A stretch of DNA of 64,000 nt from Moryella indoligenes (GCF_030812885.1 NZ_JAUSTO010000003.1:62001-126000); one strand, 5' to 3'. Positions 8,523 to 18,272 are shown, counted from the stretch's first letter. Notes: generated from the sequence alone by a model not told the origin. Numbers and translations: made by a program.

Positions 8523-10118
8523 CTAATTTCTGCCGAATTCCGAGAGCTTCAGTCCCGGATTTCTGTCCTCAACCATACGCACGCTCCACTCATGACTGAA
8601 GAGAAGCAGCGGGTCGCCCTTCAGGTTCTGTATGAGCTTCATATCGCTTGTACCCTGAATACGATCCGGATCGACCTCCTGCGGATTCTCGATCCAGCGG
8701 ATATATTCATAGGGCAGCTGATCCAGACGCACCTCGACATTGTACTCCTGCTTCAGGCGGTGCGTCAGCACATCAAACTGCAGCACGCCGACCGCCCCCA
8801 CGATGATCTCCTCCATTCCGGTATTCCGCTCCTGAAAGATCTGGATGGCTCCCTCCTGCGCAATCTGATAGACTCCCTTTGTGAACTGCTTCCGCTTCAT
8901 GGTGTCTACCTGACGCAGCCGCGCGAAGTGCTCCGGCGCAAAGGTCGGAATCCCCTCGAACTCAACTGTCTCCCGCGCATCGGTCAGCGTGTCTCCGATC
9001 GCAAAGATACCCGGATCGAAGACGCCGATGATATCTCCCGCATAGGCCCTCTCGACGATCTTCCTCTCATCCGCCATCATCTGCGTGGACTGGTTCAGTC
9101 TGATCTTTCTGCCGCCCTGCACATGTGTCACCTCCATTCCGGCATCGTACTCGCCGGAACAGATGCGCATGAAGGCAATGCGGTCGCGGTGCGCCCGGTT
9201 CATATTGGCCTGGATCTTAAAGACAAAGGCGGAGAAGAAATCGTCTCGCATCGGCTGCACCTCCCCCTGCTTCGTCCTTCTGCCAAGCGGCGCAGAGGTC
9301 ATCTTCAGGAAGTGCTCCAGAAAGGTCTCAACGCCGAAGTTTGTAAGTGCAGAGCCGAAGAACACCGGAGTCAGATCTCCTCTGCCGACGCGCTCCATAT
9401 CCAGCTCGTCGCTTGCGCCGTCCAGCAGCTCGATCTCCTCCATGAGCTGAGCCTTATAGTCCTCGCCGATTCTCTGTCCGAGCTCCGGTGCGTCCACAGA
9501 CCAGCTCTCCGTCGCGATCTCCTGCATCCCCGCATGTGACGCATGGAAGGAGGTGATCTCCCGCTGTCTGCGGTCATAGACCCCCTTGAAATTCTTTCCG
9601 CAGCCGATGGGCCAGTTCACGGGACAGGTGCGAATACCGAGCAGCTCCTCGATCTCGTCCATGAGCTCAAAGGGATCCCGCGCCTCGCGGTCCATCTTGT
9701 TGATAAAGGTAAAGATCGGAATGTGCCGCAGGGTGCAGACCTTGAAGAGCTTCCGGGTCTGTGCCTCGACACCCTTGCCCGCGTCGATCACCATAACCGC
9801 AGAATCCGCCGCCATCAGCGTTCGGTAGGTATCCTCCGAGAAGTCCTGATGTCCCGGCGTGTCCAGAATATTGATGCAATACCCCTCATAACTGAACTGC
9901 AGCACCGAGGAGGTGACAGAGATGCCTCTCTCCTTCTCAATGTCCATCCAGTCACTGACCGCAAATTTTGCGGTCTTCTTGCCCTTTACGGAGCCCGCGA
10001 GATTGATCGCCCCTCCGTAGAGCAACAGTTTCTCCGTGAGCGTCGTCTTGCCCGCATCCGGGTGACTGATGATGGCGAAGGTGCGCCGCTTGCTGATCTC
10101 ATTAAAATTGCTTGCCAC
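8523..10118 (-). CDS. prfC: Peptide chain release factor 3
   Basis: GTPase that recycles release factors RF1 and RF2 after translation termination. The 531 residues match the family length. The P-loop is SHPDAGKTT (residues 18-26), with a G3 motif DTPGHQDF and a G4 motif NKMD. EF-G-like domain II and the RF3-specific C-terminal domain follow. The start codon is GTG, preceded by a modest AGCAGG site; I see no better in-frame ATG. It follows coaBC by 84 bases and precedes the DUF1858 gene. Confidence 0.97.
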   Translation of the reverse strand: MASNFNEISKRRTFAIISHPDAGKTTLTEKLLLYGGAINLAGSVKGKKTAKFAVSDWMDIEKERGISVTSSVLQFSYEGYCINILDTPGHQDFSEDTYRTLMAADSAVMVIDAGKGVEAQTRKLFKVCTLRHIPIFTFINKMDREARDPFELMDEIEELLGIRTCPVNWPIGCGKNFKGVYDRRQREITSFHASHAGMQEIATESWSVDAPELGQRIGEDYKAQLMEEIELLDGASDELDMERVGRGDLTPVFFGSALTNFGVETFLEHFLKMTSAPLGRRTKQGEVQPMRDDFFSAFVFKIQANMNRAHRDRIAFMRICSGEYDAGMEVTHVQGGRKIRLNQSTQMMADERKIVERAYAGDIIGVFDPGIFAIGDTLTDARETVEFEGIPTFAPEHFARLRQVDTMKRKQFTKGVYQIAQEGAIQIFQERNTGMEEIIVGAVGVLQFDVLTHRLKQEYNVEVRLDQLPYEYIRWIENPQEVDPDRIQGTSDMKLIQNLKGDPLLLFSHEWSVRMVEDRNPGLKLSEFGRN

Positions 10119-10202
10119 GTTATGCCTGCTTTCCGATCCCTCTGTGTCTGAATCTCATATATAGTCATCTTAAAAAACTACGCGGTCGATGCTCCGCGCC
10201 GC

Positions 10203-11405
10203 TCAGTGCTTTCCTGCCATGCAGTCCAGTATCCGGTCTGCGACCTCGGTCTTCGAGAGCAAGGGGAGCTCCTCTGCTCCGTCCTTCCTCAGCAGAGTCA
10301 CGATATTGGTATCTGTGCCGAAGCCTGCGCCCGCCGCGCGAAGACTGTTTGCAACTATCATATCCGCCTTCTTTATCCTGAGCTTTTCCGCCGCATTCTC
10401 CAGAAGATTCTGCGTCTCCATGGCAAAGCCGCAGAGGAACTGTCCCTCCCGCTTATGCTCCCCGCACCACAGGAGTATGTCCCGTGTTCTCTCAAGAGGC
10501 AGGGTGAGGAGCGCATCGGCCGCTTTTTTCTTCTTGATCTTCTCTCCCGCGACCTCAGCCGGACGAAAATCTGCGACTGCCGCCGCCATGATGATAAAGT
10601 CCTGCTCTGCCGCTCTCCGCGTCACCGCCTGAAACATCTCCTCCGCAGAGCTGACCCGCACCGTATTCACAAATTTCGGCGGCTCCACGCGCATATCCGC
10701 CGCGACCAGCGTCACCTCCGCTCCCCGGATCGCCGCGGCCCGCGCAAGCGCGCAGCCCATCTTTCCGGTCGAATGATTTGTGATAAAGCGCACGGGATCC
10801 AGCGGCTCCCGCGTGGCTCCTGCGGTCACCAGCACGCGCCGTCCTCTCAGATCCTGCTCCGCGCCGCAGGCCATCTCAAGCCACTCATAGAGCTCCTCTC
10901 CCTCCGGAAGCCTGCCGCTGCCGGTATCCCCGCAGGCCTGATAGCCGATGCCCGGTGCTACAATGCGCCAGCCCCTCTCCGAGAGCTTCTTCAGATTTTC
11001 CTGCACGGTCACATTTTCAAACATATGCACGTTCATAGCCGGAGATATGAGCAGCGGACAGGAATATGCCCCGACAATTGCGGAGCTCAGCATATCATCC
11101 GCGATCCCGCAGGCCGCCTTTGCGATGATGTTTGCGCTCGCGGGCGCGATGAGAAAAACATCGGCCGCCTTCGGAAGATCCAGATGTGAAACCGGAGAAG
11201 CGTTTGTCCGGTCAAAATCATCCAGAACCGTGCGATGCCCCGTCAGCGTATCAAAAACAATGGGGTCTATAAAGCGGCAGGCATTCCTCGTCATGATCAC
11301 ATAGGTCTCTGCGCCCGCCTGCTTCAGGAGGCTCGCAAGATGTGCCATCTTGTATGCGGATATGCTCCCGCTGATACCGAGCAGAACTGTCTTTCCCTTC
11401 AGCAT
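10203..11405 (-). CDS. coaBC: Bifunctional phosphopantothenoylcysteine decarboxylase/phosphopantothenate-cysteine ligase
   Basis: Two successive steps of coenzyme A synthesis: ligation of cysteine to 4'-phosphopantothenate (CoaB) and decarboxylation to phosphopantetheine (CoaC). The 400-residue protein has the flavin-binding CoaC half first: GISGSISAYK near the start, catalytic H74 in PVSHLDLPK, PAMN near residue 143, and the cysteine in CGDTGSGRLPEG. The CoaB half starts near residue 187 (VLVTAGATREPLDPVRFITN). It is divergent from coaX, which encodes the first CoA enzyme, so two steps of one pathway share one intergenic region. Confidence 0.97.
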   Translation of the reverse strand: MLKGKTVLLGISGSISAYKMAHLASLLKQAGAETYVIMTRNACRFIDPIVFDTLTGHRTVLDDFDRTNASPVSHLDLPKAADVFLIAPASANIIAKAACGIADDMLSSAIVGAYSCPLLISPAMNVHMFENVTVQENLKKLSERGWRIVAPGIGYQACGDTGSGRLPEGEELYEWLEMACGAEQDLRGRRVLVTAGATREPLDPVRFITNHSTGKMGCALARAAAIRGAEVTLVAADMRVEPPKFVNTVRVSSAEEMFQAVTRRAAEQDFIIMAAAVADFRPAEVAGEKIKKKKAADALLTLPLERTRDILLWCGEHKREGQFLCGFAMETQNLLENAAEKLRIKKADMIVANSLRAAGAGFGTDTNIVTLLRKDGAEELPLLSKTEVADRILDCMAGKH

Positions 11406-11436
11406 CGTCCTCTCTCCCTCCGTGCTGTCTCACGCG

Positions 11437-11465
11437 TTGTTTTTCCGCGGAATCTGTGTTATAAA
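11437..11465 (+). promoter_or_regulatory. Putative coaX promoter
   Basis: TTGTTT (11437-11442) and TATAAA (11460-11465) are separated by 17 bases on the plus strand, upstream of coaX. The predicted leader is about 70 bases. It lies in the 136-base divergent region shared with coaBC. Confidence 0.5.
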
Positions 11466-11541
11466 AACTGTGTTAAGCGTGGGCTCTGCGCTTTTGGCGC
11501 TGTAATCATAGCACAACTCTGCCCAGAAAGGAAGAAAGTCC

Positions 11542-12306
11542 ATGATACTCGCGATTGATATGGGAAACTCGAACATCGTCATCGGCGGCATCGACGAGCA
11601 GCACAGCTACTTCATGGAGCGCATTACCACCGACACAAGGAAGACAGATCTCGAGTATGCCATCAGCATCAAAAATATACTGGAGCTCTGGCATGTCACC
11701 CCGCCGGATATCGAGGGCGCCATTCTCTCCAGTGTCGTACCGCCCCTGAATCCCATCCTGCTGAACGCCGTGCGGAAGGTGACAGGACTGGACTGCAAGC
11801 TGGTGGGCTCCGGCATGAAAACAGGAATGAATATCCGCATGGATGATCCGAAAAAGGTTGGGTCCGACCTCATCGTGGATTCCGTCGCAGCCAAGGCCAA
11901 CTACCCCCTGCCCATCATCGTGATCGATATGGGCACAGCGACCACGATCACCACCCTTGACCAGAAGGGGGATTATGTCGGCGGCATCATCTATCCGGGG
12001 CTCCGCGTCTCTCTGGACACGCTGAGCAGCCGCACAGCACAGCTTCCTCACATTGATCTGGAGAAGCCCGGCGCGATCATCGCCAAAAACACCATAGAGA
12101 GCATGCGGAGCGGCATACTCTACGGCACCGCTGCCATGATGGACGGGTGCATCGAGCGCATTCAGGAGGAGCTCGGAGAAAAGGCTACTGTCGTCGCCAC
12201 CGGCGGACTCGCCCCGTTTGTAACCCCGCTCTGCCGCAACAAAATCATCATCGACGACAATCTCCTGCTGAAGGGACTGCTCATACTCTACCGGAAGAAC
12301 ACCTGA
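11542..12306 (+). CDS. coaX: Type III pantothenate kinase
   Basis: Phosphorylates pantothenate with ATP, the first step of coenzyme A synthesis. The 254-residue protein opens with AIDMGNSNIVIG, the phosphate-binding DxGN motif of the CoaX family. It also has the type III motifs GSDLIVDSVAA near residue 110, VIDMGTATT near residue 130 and GGIIYPGL near residue 151. The start has AGGAAG upstream, an acceptable but not strong site. This is one of only two plus-strand genes in the first 58 kb, and it converges with ftsZ across a strong shared terminator. Confidence 0.97.
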   Translation: MILAIDMGNSNIVIGGIDEQHSYFMERITTDTRKTDLEYAISIKNILELWHVTPPDIEGAILSSVVPPLNPILLNAVRKVTGLDCKLVGSGMKTGMNIRMDDPKKVGSDLIVDSVAAKANYPLPIIVIDMGTATTITTLDQKGDYVGGIIYPGLRVSLDTLSSRTAQLPHIDLEKPGAIIAKNTIESMRSGILYGTAAMMDGCIERIQEELGEKATVVATGGLAPFVTPLCRNKIIIDDNLLLKGLLILYRKNT

Positions 12307-12349
12307 TATCAGAGGCTGAAGCTCCGGAGGATCCGCCCCCTCTGCCGAA

Positions 12350-12379
12350 GAAAAGACAGCGCCGCAGCGCTGTCTTTTC
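12350..12379. terminator. Bidirectional terminator between coaX and ftsZ
   Basis: A perfect 13-pair stem, GAAAAGACAGCGC (12350-12362) with GCGCTGTCTTTTC (12367-12379), loop CGCA. T-rich sequence follows on the plus strand and the A run within the stem serves the minus strand. It ends both the coaX and the division-cluster transcripts. Confidence 0.85.
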
Positions 12380-12411
12380 TATATATACACGCGGGCTCTG
12401 TCAAAGCCTGA

Positions 12412-13644
12412 TTACTTTCTTCCCTTCAGAAAATCCGGAATATTGATCTGCACATTCTTATTCTGACGCGGCTCAAATACATAGTGATCCTGCGCGTTCA
12501 GCTCCGGCTCCACCTTCGCAGGCTCTGCTGCCACAGCAGCCGGTTCCGCTCCACCCGTGAGCTCCTTTGCAGGCTCCGGATTCAGAAAAGAAGCCGTCTG
12601 AAAAGACCTTGCCGCCGGCTTCACGGAGCCCGCAGCTGCACTTCCCTTGCGGAAACTGTTTTTTCCCTTATCCGCAGAAGCTGTCGCAATGCTGTTCTGA
12701 TCCAGACCGGTCGCGATCACCGTGATGGTACATTCATCCTGAACATTCTCATCATACATGACGCCGAAGATAATATTTGCCTCCTCCCCGGCGAGCTCCT
12801 GCACATAGGTGGCAGCCTCATTGGCCTCAATGAGACTCACATCACCGGAGATATTGATGATCACATTGCTTGCGCCGTCGATGGTTGTCTCAAGCAGCGG
12901 GGAAGCACAGGCGATCTTCACTGCCTCGACAGCCTTGTCGTCTCCGCTCGCCCTGCCGATGCCGATGTGTGCAATTCCCTTGTCCGTCATCACGGTCTGC
13001 ACATCCGCAAAATCCAGATTGATGAGTCCCGGCACATTGATCAGATCGGTAATGCCCTGCACGGCCTGCTCCAGAACCTCATCCGCCTTGCCGAAGGCCT
13101 CCGGAACAGAGGTGCGGCGATCCACAATCTCAAGAAGCTTGTCGTTTGGAATCACAATCAGAGTATCTACAGCGGCCTTCAGATTCTCGATGCCTGCAAT
13201 CGCATTATTCATGCGCTGTCTGCCCTCGAACCTGAAGGGCTTTGTGACAACGCCGACCGTGAGGATCCCGAGCTCCTTCGCAGTTCTCGCGATAACCGGA
13301 GCCGCGCCGGTTCCGGTCCCACCGCCCATGCCGCAGGTCACAAAAACCATATCCGCAGATTTCAGCGCCTCGGTGATATCCTCAATGTTCTCCTCCGCGG
13401 CCTTCTCTCCCACCTCCGGCTTCGCACCGCAGCCCAGTCCCTTGGTCAGCTTCTCGCCGATCTGCATCGCAAACTGCGCTCTGCAGGACATAAGCGCCTG
13501 CTTATCCGTGTTCACACCGATAAACTCTACGCCCTCGATGCTGCCCTCTATCATGCGGTTCACGGCATTATTTCCCGCTCCGCCGACTCCAACCACGATA
13601 ATTTTCGCGGTGTTCTCATCCTCATTCAGCTTAATTTCCAGCAA
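12412..13644 (-). CDS. ftsZ: Cell division protein FtsZ
   Basis: Tubulin-like GTPase that forms the division ring. The 410-residue protein has VGVGGAGNNAVNRM near residue 18 and the tubulin signature GGGTGTG near residue 107. The T7 loop is present (NLDFADVQTVM), followed by a variable acidic linker and the conserved C-terminal peptide INIPDFLKGRK that binds ZipA/FtsA/SepF-type partners. The start codon is TTG: AGGAGG lies eight bases upstream, the next in-frame ATG is inside the GTPase core, and the deduced MLEIK start fits the family. It is the last gene of the dcw cluster. Confidence 0.97.
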   Translation of the reverse strand: MLEIKLNEDENTAKIIVVGVGGAGNNAVNRMIEGSIEGVEFIGVNTDKQALMSCRAQFAMQIGEKLTKGLGCGAKPEVGEKAAEENIEDITEALKSADMVFVTCGMGGGTGTGAAPVIARTAKELGILTVGVVTKPFRFEGRQRMNNAIAGIENLKAAVDTLIVIPNDKLLEIVDRRTSVPEAFGKADEVLEQAVQGITDLINVPGLINLDFADVQTVMTDKGIAHIGIGRASGDDKAVEAVKIACASPLLETTIDGASNVIINISGDVSLIEANEAATYVQELAGEEANIIFGVMYDENVQDECTITVIATGLDQNSIATASADKGKNSFRKGSAAAGSVKPAARSFQTASFLNPEPAKELTGGAEPAAVAAEPAKVEPELNAQDHYVFEPRQNKNVQINIPDFLKGRK

Positions 13645-13740
13645 AGTGTGTGCCTCCTGCTTCTATATGATTTCATTTTACCCACAGTTTTTCAGTCTGA
13701 ACATATCATACGCATTTTTCAGAAAAAGCGCAAGGCAGTT

Positions 13741-14445
13741 TCAGCGCTTTTTAAATGAATACATGCGGTTCGTCACCGTCGGGTCAAAGTCACTGAGATC
13801 CAGCGTGCCGCTTAAATCCCTGATCTCCGGCAGTATATTGGAGAGCTCCGAGAGCTTTCCGTTCATCTCCGAGTCACTCCCCAGCAGGATGGTCACATCA
13901 CCTGCCGTCATGGAGGCATTCAGGCTGCTGTCGTAGCGTATCACATCCGCCGCAATGCCGTAGCTTGAGAGGGCCTGTGTGAGGTTCAGTATCATGGAGA
14001 AAATGCGATCATTCTCCACCGGAAGCTTCTGGTACAGAACAATCTGCCCGAAATGAAGCCCTGTGATCTCCGGTATACCGTCAAGCCTCCGCCCTGAGCT
14101 CTCCACAATGATGCCATCTTTGTCGAAGTACATTTTTGAGCTCATATAGGAGACATAGCCCACGATACTCTTCTCATAGACAATCAGCTCCACCGAGGTC
14201 GGCCCCGTAAACGCGAGCTTATAGTCCTGTACAAAGGGAATGCTCTTTTTCTTTCCCATCAGTTCCCGCAGCGCACAGACCGTGCTGTTTCGCGAGAAGT
14301 GATCCGGGAAGATGATTTCCTCCAGCTGCTCCGCCGTGTACATGTGGTTTCCGGTCACCCTGACCGTTGTGATATTCAGCCCGACCAGAAGAATCGTGGC
14401 GATCAGCGCGAGACAGAGAAGGGACAGACGTATTTTATCTTTCAT
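13741..14445 (-). CDS. ftsQ: Cell division protein DivIB/FtsQ
   Basis: Bitopic membrane protein of the divisome that bridges FtsL/FtsB-type proteins and the septal synthase. The 234 residues show a short cytoplasmic start and one membrane helix (about residues 7-24). A POTRA domain follows, beginning ITTVRVTGNHMYTAEQLEEI, then the beta domain. It lies between ftsW and ftsZ, the canonical place for DivIB in Clostridia. The ftsW stop is only ten bases upstream. Confidence 0.9.
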   Translation of the reverse strand: MKDKIRLSLLCLALIATILLVGLNITTVRVTGNHMYTAEQLEEIIFPDHFSRNSTVCALRELMGKKKSIPFVQDYKLAFTGPTSVELIVYEKSIVGYVSYMSSKMYFDKDGIIVESSGRRLDGIPEITGLHFGQIVLYQKLPVENDRIFSMILNLTQALSSYGIAADVIRYDSSLNASMTAGDVTILLGSDSEMNGKLSELSNILPEIRDLSGTLDLSDFDPTVTNRMYSFKKR

Positions 14446-14455
14446 GCGCCTCTCC

Positions 14456-15697
14456 TCAGCCGTCCGCCCGGATGCTGTGCGACACGCTCAGCACAAGCCC
14501 CATCTCCACCATGAGAAAGAGCACGGAGGTTCCCCCGTAGCTTATAAAGGGGAGGGTAATGCCGGTGTTCGGGATGGTATTCGTCACAACCGCGATGTTC
14601 AGAATAACCTGAATTGCGATATGCGCCATGATGCCGACCACAAGCAGCGCGCCGGAGAGATCCGGTGCAGAATTTGCAATCACCAGAAAGCGATAGATCA
14701 TGAAGAGAAATACAAGAATTAATGACACTGCGCCGAAGAGCCCCAGCTCCTCACAGATGATCGAAAAGATCATGTCATTCTGCGCCTCCGGCACAAAGCC
14801 CATCTTCTGTATGCTCTCTCCGAGCCCCTTCCCCATGAGCCCGCCGGAGCCGATGGCATAGAGTCCCTGAAGCACCTGATAGCCGCCGTCCTGCGCGTAA
14901 CGCGCGGGATCCTGCCACACAAGTATGCGGCTCAGCTGATAGGGGTGCAGAAGCCCCACTGCCAAAAGGGCATGAGAGACCGGATTGATCACTGCCACAC
15001 CCAGTCCCGCCAGAGCACAGAGCAGCAGATGAACAATATACCGCTTCGTAGCCACAAAGCTCATCACAAAGCCAAGACCGAGGATGATGATGCCGGAGCT
15101 CAGGTTGTTCTTTCCGACCAGCGCCGCAATGGGAAAATCCAGTGCAAAAAGCATGGCAATTCCCTTCCATCTATTGATCTCCCTGCCCTTCTCCACGATG
15201 TAGACCGTGAGAAAGAGGATCAGCGCAAGCTTTGCGAACTCTGTCGGCTGGAAAGAAAGCGGCCCCACACCGAGCCAGCGCTTCTTGCCATTCACCTCCT
15301 TGCCGACGATCATAACCGCAATCATCAGCACATAGGAGAGCGCATAAGCGAATTTGGAGCACTTCAGGATCCAGTGATAATCCATCAGAGAGATGATAAC
15401 CATCAGCACAAAGCCGCCCAGCGCAATCATCCCCTGACGCTTCAGGTAGAAGGCAGCGTCATTCGTGCGCGGATTGATCTGTGCCATATAGGAGCTGGAG
15501 GAATAGATCATCAGGAGACCGAAGGCCGTCAGGAAAACAACCGCAAACACAAGACTGTAGTCATAAAAGTTTTTATGCCTCTCCGGCGCCCTTGCTCCGG
15601 GGCTGTCCGTCCGCCGCCCGGCGTTCCGGCTGCTAGGCCGCGCTGCACTTTTGCCGCTGCGTGTGCCGGCATTTCCCGCCTCTGTCCGCCTGGCCAT
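14456..15697 (-). CDS. ftsW: SEDS peptidoglycan polymerase FtsW
   Basis: Septal glycan-strand polymerase working with its cognate class B PBP, which is encoded upstream in the same cluster. The 413-residue protein has an Arg/Ser-rich cytoplasmic start of about 45 residues and ten membrane helices. SEDS motifs seen include GLMGKGLGES near residue 290, and NDMIFSIICEELGLFG with the later NTGITLPFISYGGTS. The first 40 residues are unusually basic and low in complexity. AGGAGG precedes the ATG. FtsW and RodA are hard to separate by sequence alone; the cluster supports FtsW. Confidence 0.93.
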   Translation of the reverse strand: MARRTEAGNAGTRSGKSAARPSSRNAGRRTDSPGARAPERHKNFYDYSLVFAVVFLTAFGLLMIYSSSSYMAQINPRTNDAAFYLKRQGMIALGGFVLMVIISLMDYHWILKCSKFAYALSYVLMIAVMIVGKEVNGKKRWLGVGPLSFQPTEFAKLALILFLTVYIVEKGREINRWKGIAMLFALDFPIAALVGKNNLSSGIIILGLGFVMSFVATKRYIVHLLLCALAGLGVAVINPVSHALLAVGLLHPYQLSRILVWQDPARYAQDGGYQVLQGLYAIGSGGLMGKGLGESIQKMGFVPEAQNDMIFSIICEELGLFGAVSLILVFLFMIYRFLVIANSAPDLSGALLVVGIMAHIAIQVILNIAVVTNTIPNTGITLPFISYGGTSVLFLMVEMGLVLSVSHSIRADG

Positions 15698-15765
15698 CTC
15701 TCCCTCCTTTCTTTTCTTACTCCTCTGTCCCGCAGTTTCTTAAGTCCTGCCCGCAGCGCGGCCCG

Positions 15766-17118
15766 TCACAGTGCCCGCACGTACTCCTTGAACATTGTGC
15801 CGCGCACCTCATAGTTCGGGAACATTCCCCAGCTTGCGCAGGCCGGAGACAGAAGCACATTCTCTCCCGCGTTTGCATAGGAAGCGCAGACCTTGACCGC
15901 CTCCTGAAGATCCTCCGCAAACATGATATTCGTAAAGCCGTGCCGCTTCGCGCACTCGGAGATCGCATCGCGCGTCTGCCCGATCAGCACAAGATAGCGC
16001 ACCTTTCCCTCAAAGGCCTCAATCCACTCATCGTACTGCGAGCCCTTGTCGTAGCCCCCGCCGATCAGTATGGTCGGCCCCGGCATAGCCTTGATCGCCT
16101 GAATGGCCGCATCCGGATTGGTGCCCTTCGAGTCGTTGTAATACTTCACACCGTAGCGCTCGCACACGAACTCAATCCTGTGCTCCACCGCCTGGAAGCC
16201 TCTGCATGTGCTAAGGATCGTCTCCATCGGAACCTCCATGCAGTCCGCAATCGCGATGGCCGCCATCACATTCTCAAAGTTATGACGCCCAAGCAGCTGA
16301 AGCTCGTCGGTTCTAAGCAGAGCTGTCGCCTCGCCGTCCACCTTTTTGCAGATCACGCCGTCCTCGATATCATACCCGTTCTGCAGCTCCTCTGTGCTGG
16401 AGAAGAATACGACAGTCGAGGGGCAGCTGCCGCTCTCTCCAAAGCTCCTCAGCGCACTGTCGTCGTGATTCAGGACAACGAAGTCCTCCTTCGTCTGGTT
16501 GGAGGTGATATCCTCCTTGATCCGGACATAGTTCTCCATTGTGTGATGGCGGTTCATGTGATCGGGGGTAATGTTGGTGATTGCCGCCACGTGAGGACGG
16601 AAATTAATAATGGTCTCGAGCTGAAAGCTGGAGGCCTCCAGCACAGTCACCGAGCTGTCCGTCGTCTTCAGTGCGGTCTCCGTGTAAGGAAGGCCGATAT
16701 TTCCCACCGTGAACGCATCCCCGAAGGCATTCTTCATGATCTCGCCTGTGAGTGTGGTGGTCGTCGTCTTCCCGTTGGTTCCGGTGATTGCAACCAGACG
16801 CCCCTTCGCCACCTGATAGCCCAGCTCAATCTCACTCCATAGCTGGACCTTATTGTCCGTGAGCAGCTTCACAAACGCTGTCTCAAGATCAATTCCGGGA
16901 CTCATGACGCAGATCTGTATTCCGCTGATATCCGGGCGCTCCAGCTCTCCGAGCTTGATCGTGAGCTTCGCATCCTCCGGAAAATTCGCCCTGAGTGCCG
17001 CCTCATCCATCTCCGCATTGCTGTCGTAGAGAAAGACTGCACCTCCCGTCTCAAGTAAAAGCTTTGCTGCAGAGATTCCGCTCTTTCCGGCTCCTGCAAC
17101 CATAACCCTCTCATTCAT
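15766..17118 (-). CDS. murD: UDP-N-acetylmuramoylalanine--D-glutamate ligase
   Basis: Adds D-glutamate to UDP-MurNAc-L-Ala in the cytoplasmic stage of peptidoglycan synthesis. The 450-residue protein begins with a Rossmann-type loop (MVAGAGKSGISAA) and has the Mur-ligase ATP loop GTNGKTTT near residue 117. Central and C-terminal Mur domains follow (NDSKGTNPDAAIQAI). The start at 17118 is chosen because GGGGAGG lies six bases upstream; an 11-codon longer reading lacks a site. It lies between mraY and ftsW. Confidence 0.96.
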   Translation of the reverse strand: MNERVMVAGAGKSGISAAKLLLETGGAVFLYDSNAEMDEAALRANFPEDAKLTIKLGELERPDISGIQICVMSPGIDLETAFVKLLTDNKVQLWSEIELGYQVAKGRLVAITGTNGKTTTTTLTGEIMKNAFGDAFTVGNIGLPYTETALKTTDSSVTVLEASSFQLETIINFRPHVAAITNITPDHMNRHHTMENYVRIKEDITSNQTKEDFVVLNHDDSALRSFGESGSCPSTVVFFSSTEELQNGYDIEDGVICKKVDGEATALLRTDELQLLGRHNFENVMAAIAIADCMEVPMETILSTCRGFQAVEHRIEFVCERYGVKYYNDSKGTNPDAAIQAIKAMPGPTILIGGGYDKGSQYDEWIEAFEGKVRYLVLIGQTRDAISECAKRHGFTNIMFAEDLQEAVKVCASYANAGENVLLSPACASWGMFPNYEVRGTMFKEYVRAL

Positions 17119-17175
17119 ATGAAACCTCCCCGCTGATTCCATTCTCATCACTCTGATTTGTCTTCACACTCTGCC

Positions 17176-18147
17176 TCACAGTCCCATCCCCAGCCATGCA
17201 ATGAGGGACAGGATTGCCGTAGTCACAGAAAACACCGTCACAACCCGCGTCTCTGACCAGCCGCCCAGCTCAAAATGGTGGTGGATCGGTGCCATGCGGA
17301 AAAAGCGCTTTCCGTGTGTCCACTTAAAATACCCTACCTGTATCATAACCGATATTACCTCAATGAGGTAGATAAATCCGACAACAGGAATAAAAAGCGG
17401 CATGCGCATGACAAGCGCCATGGAGGCGACGTAGGCCCCCAGCGCCAGCGCACCCGTATCTCCCATAAAGACCTTCGCCGGATAGCAGTTGAAGAGAAGA
17501 AATGCGAGCAGCGCGCCGGTCACAGCGCCCGCCACCGGCGCGATTAAAATCTGCTCCCGTATGGCCGCCGCAGCAAAGAACAGGGACACCACCACAGTCA
17601 CAGAGGAGCAAAGCCCGTCCAGACCGTCAGTAAAGTTCACACCGTTGTCCGTCCCGAGCACTACAAAAAAGACTGCAGGGACATAGAGCCATCCAAGCTG
17701 CAGCAAAAAGCCGCCTGTAAGCGAGCCTGTAAAGGGAACGAGGAGTGCTCTGAGCTCCGGTCTTCCGTACAGCCAGACCGCCAGCAGCGCTGTCGCCAAG
17801 AGCTGCAGCAGAAGCTTCTGCTTCACCGTGAGCCCCTCGGACTGCCGCTTTCTGATCTTCAGAAAATCATCCAGAAAACCAATGAAACCGAATGCTGCGG
17901 TAAAAAGCAGCACCGGCACAGTTTCAGGCTCTCTTCGGATAAAGGGAGCTGTGCCTGCCAGTATGGCAAGCACAATCATAATTCCGCCCATGGTCGGCGT
18001 CCCGCTCTTCTTGAGATGCGCCTGCGGCCCGTCGTCCCGCACCTGCTGACCGAACTTCATGCGGTGCAGAATTGGAATGGCATAGGGGCAGATCGCCGCA
18101 CAGACCACAAAGGCCAGCAGCAGCGCAAGGATCGTATCGCTCAGCAT
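17176..18147 (-). CDS. mraY: Phospho-N-acetylmuramoyl-pentapeptide transferase
   Basis: Transfers phospho-MurNAc-pentapeptide to undecaprenyl phosphate, making lipid I at the inner face of the membrane. The 323-residue protein has about ten membrane helices. It has the family motifs SGTPTMGG near residue 48, the DDxxK pair in FLDDFLKIRKR near residue 92, and NFTDGLDGL near residue 170. The HHH-type motif is PIHHHFE near residue 290. It is placed between the septal PBP and murD, as in other Clostridia. Confidence 0.97.
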   Translation of the reverse strand: MLSDTILALLLAFVVCAAICPYAIPILHRMKFGQQVRDDGPQAHLKKSGTPTMGGIMIVLAILAGTAPFIRREPETVPVLLFTAAFGFIGFLDDFLKIRKRQSEGLTVKQKLLLQLLATALLAVWLYGRPELRALLVPFTGSLTGGFLLQLGWLYVPAVFFVVLGTDNGVNFTDGLDGLCSSVTVVVSLFFAAAAIREQILIAPVAGAVTGALLAFLLFNCYPAKVFMGDTGALALGAYVASMALVMRMPLFIPVVGFIYLIEVISVMIQVGYFKWTHGKRFFRMAPIHHHFELGGWSETRVVTVFSVTTAILSLIAWLGMGL

Positions 18148-18272
18148 AGATACATTCTCCTGACTTTTATGTCAACTCTGGACAATTTAGGACAGTATAC
18201 CTCGATCACCGGGACTCTGCAAGTGGGCCCCCATGTCGTATCTCTGTCGCAGCGCGGAAGCCACAGCGCGCA

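Noticed and set aside
14446..14455. Space for murG between ftsW and divIB
   Set aside because: Only ten bases separate the two genes, so murG is absent rather than missed.
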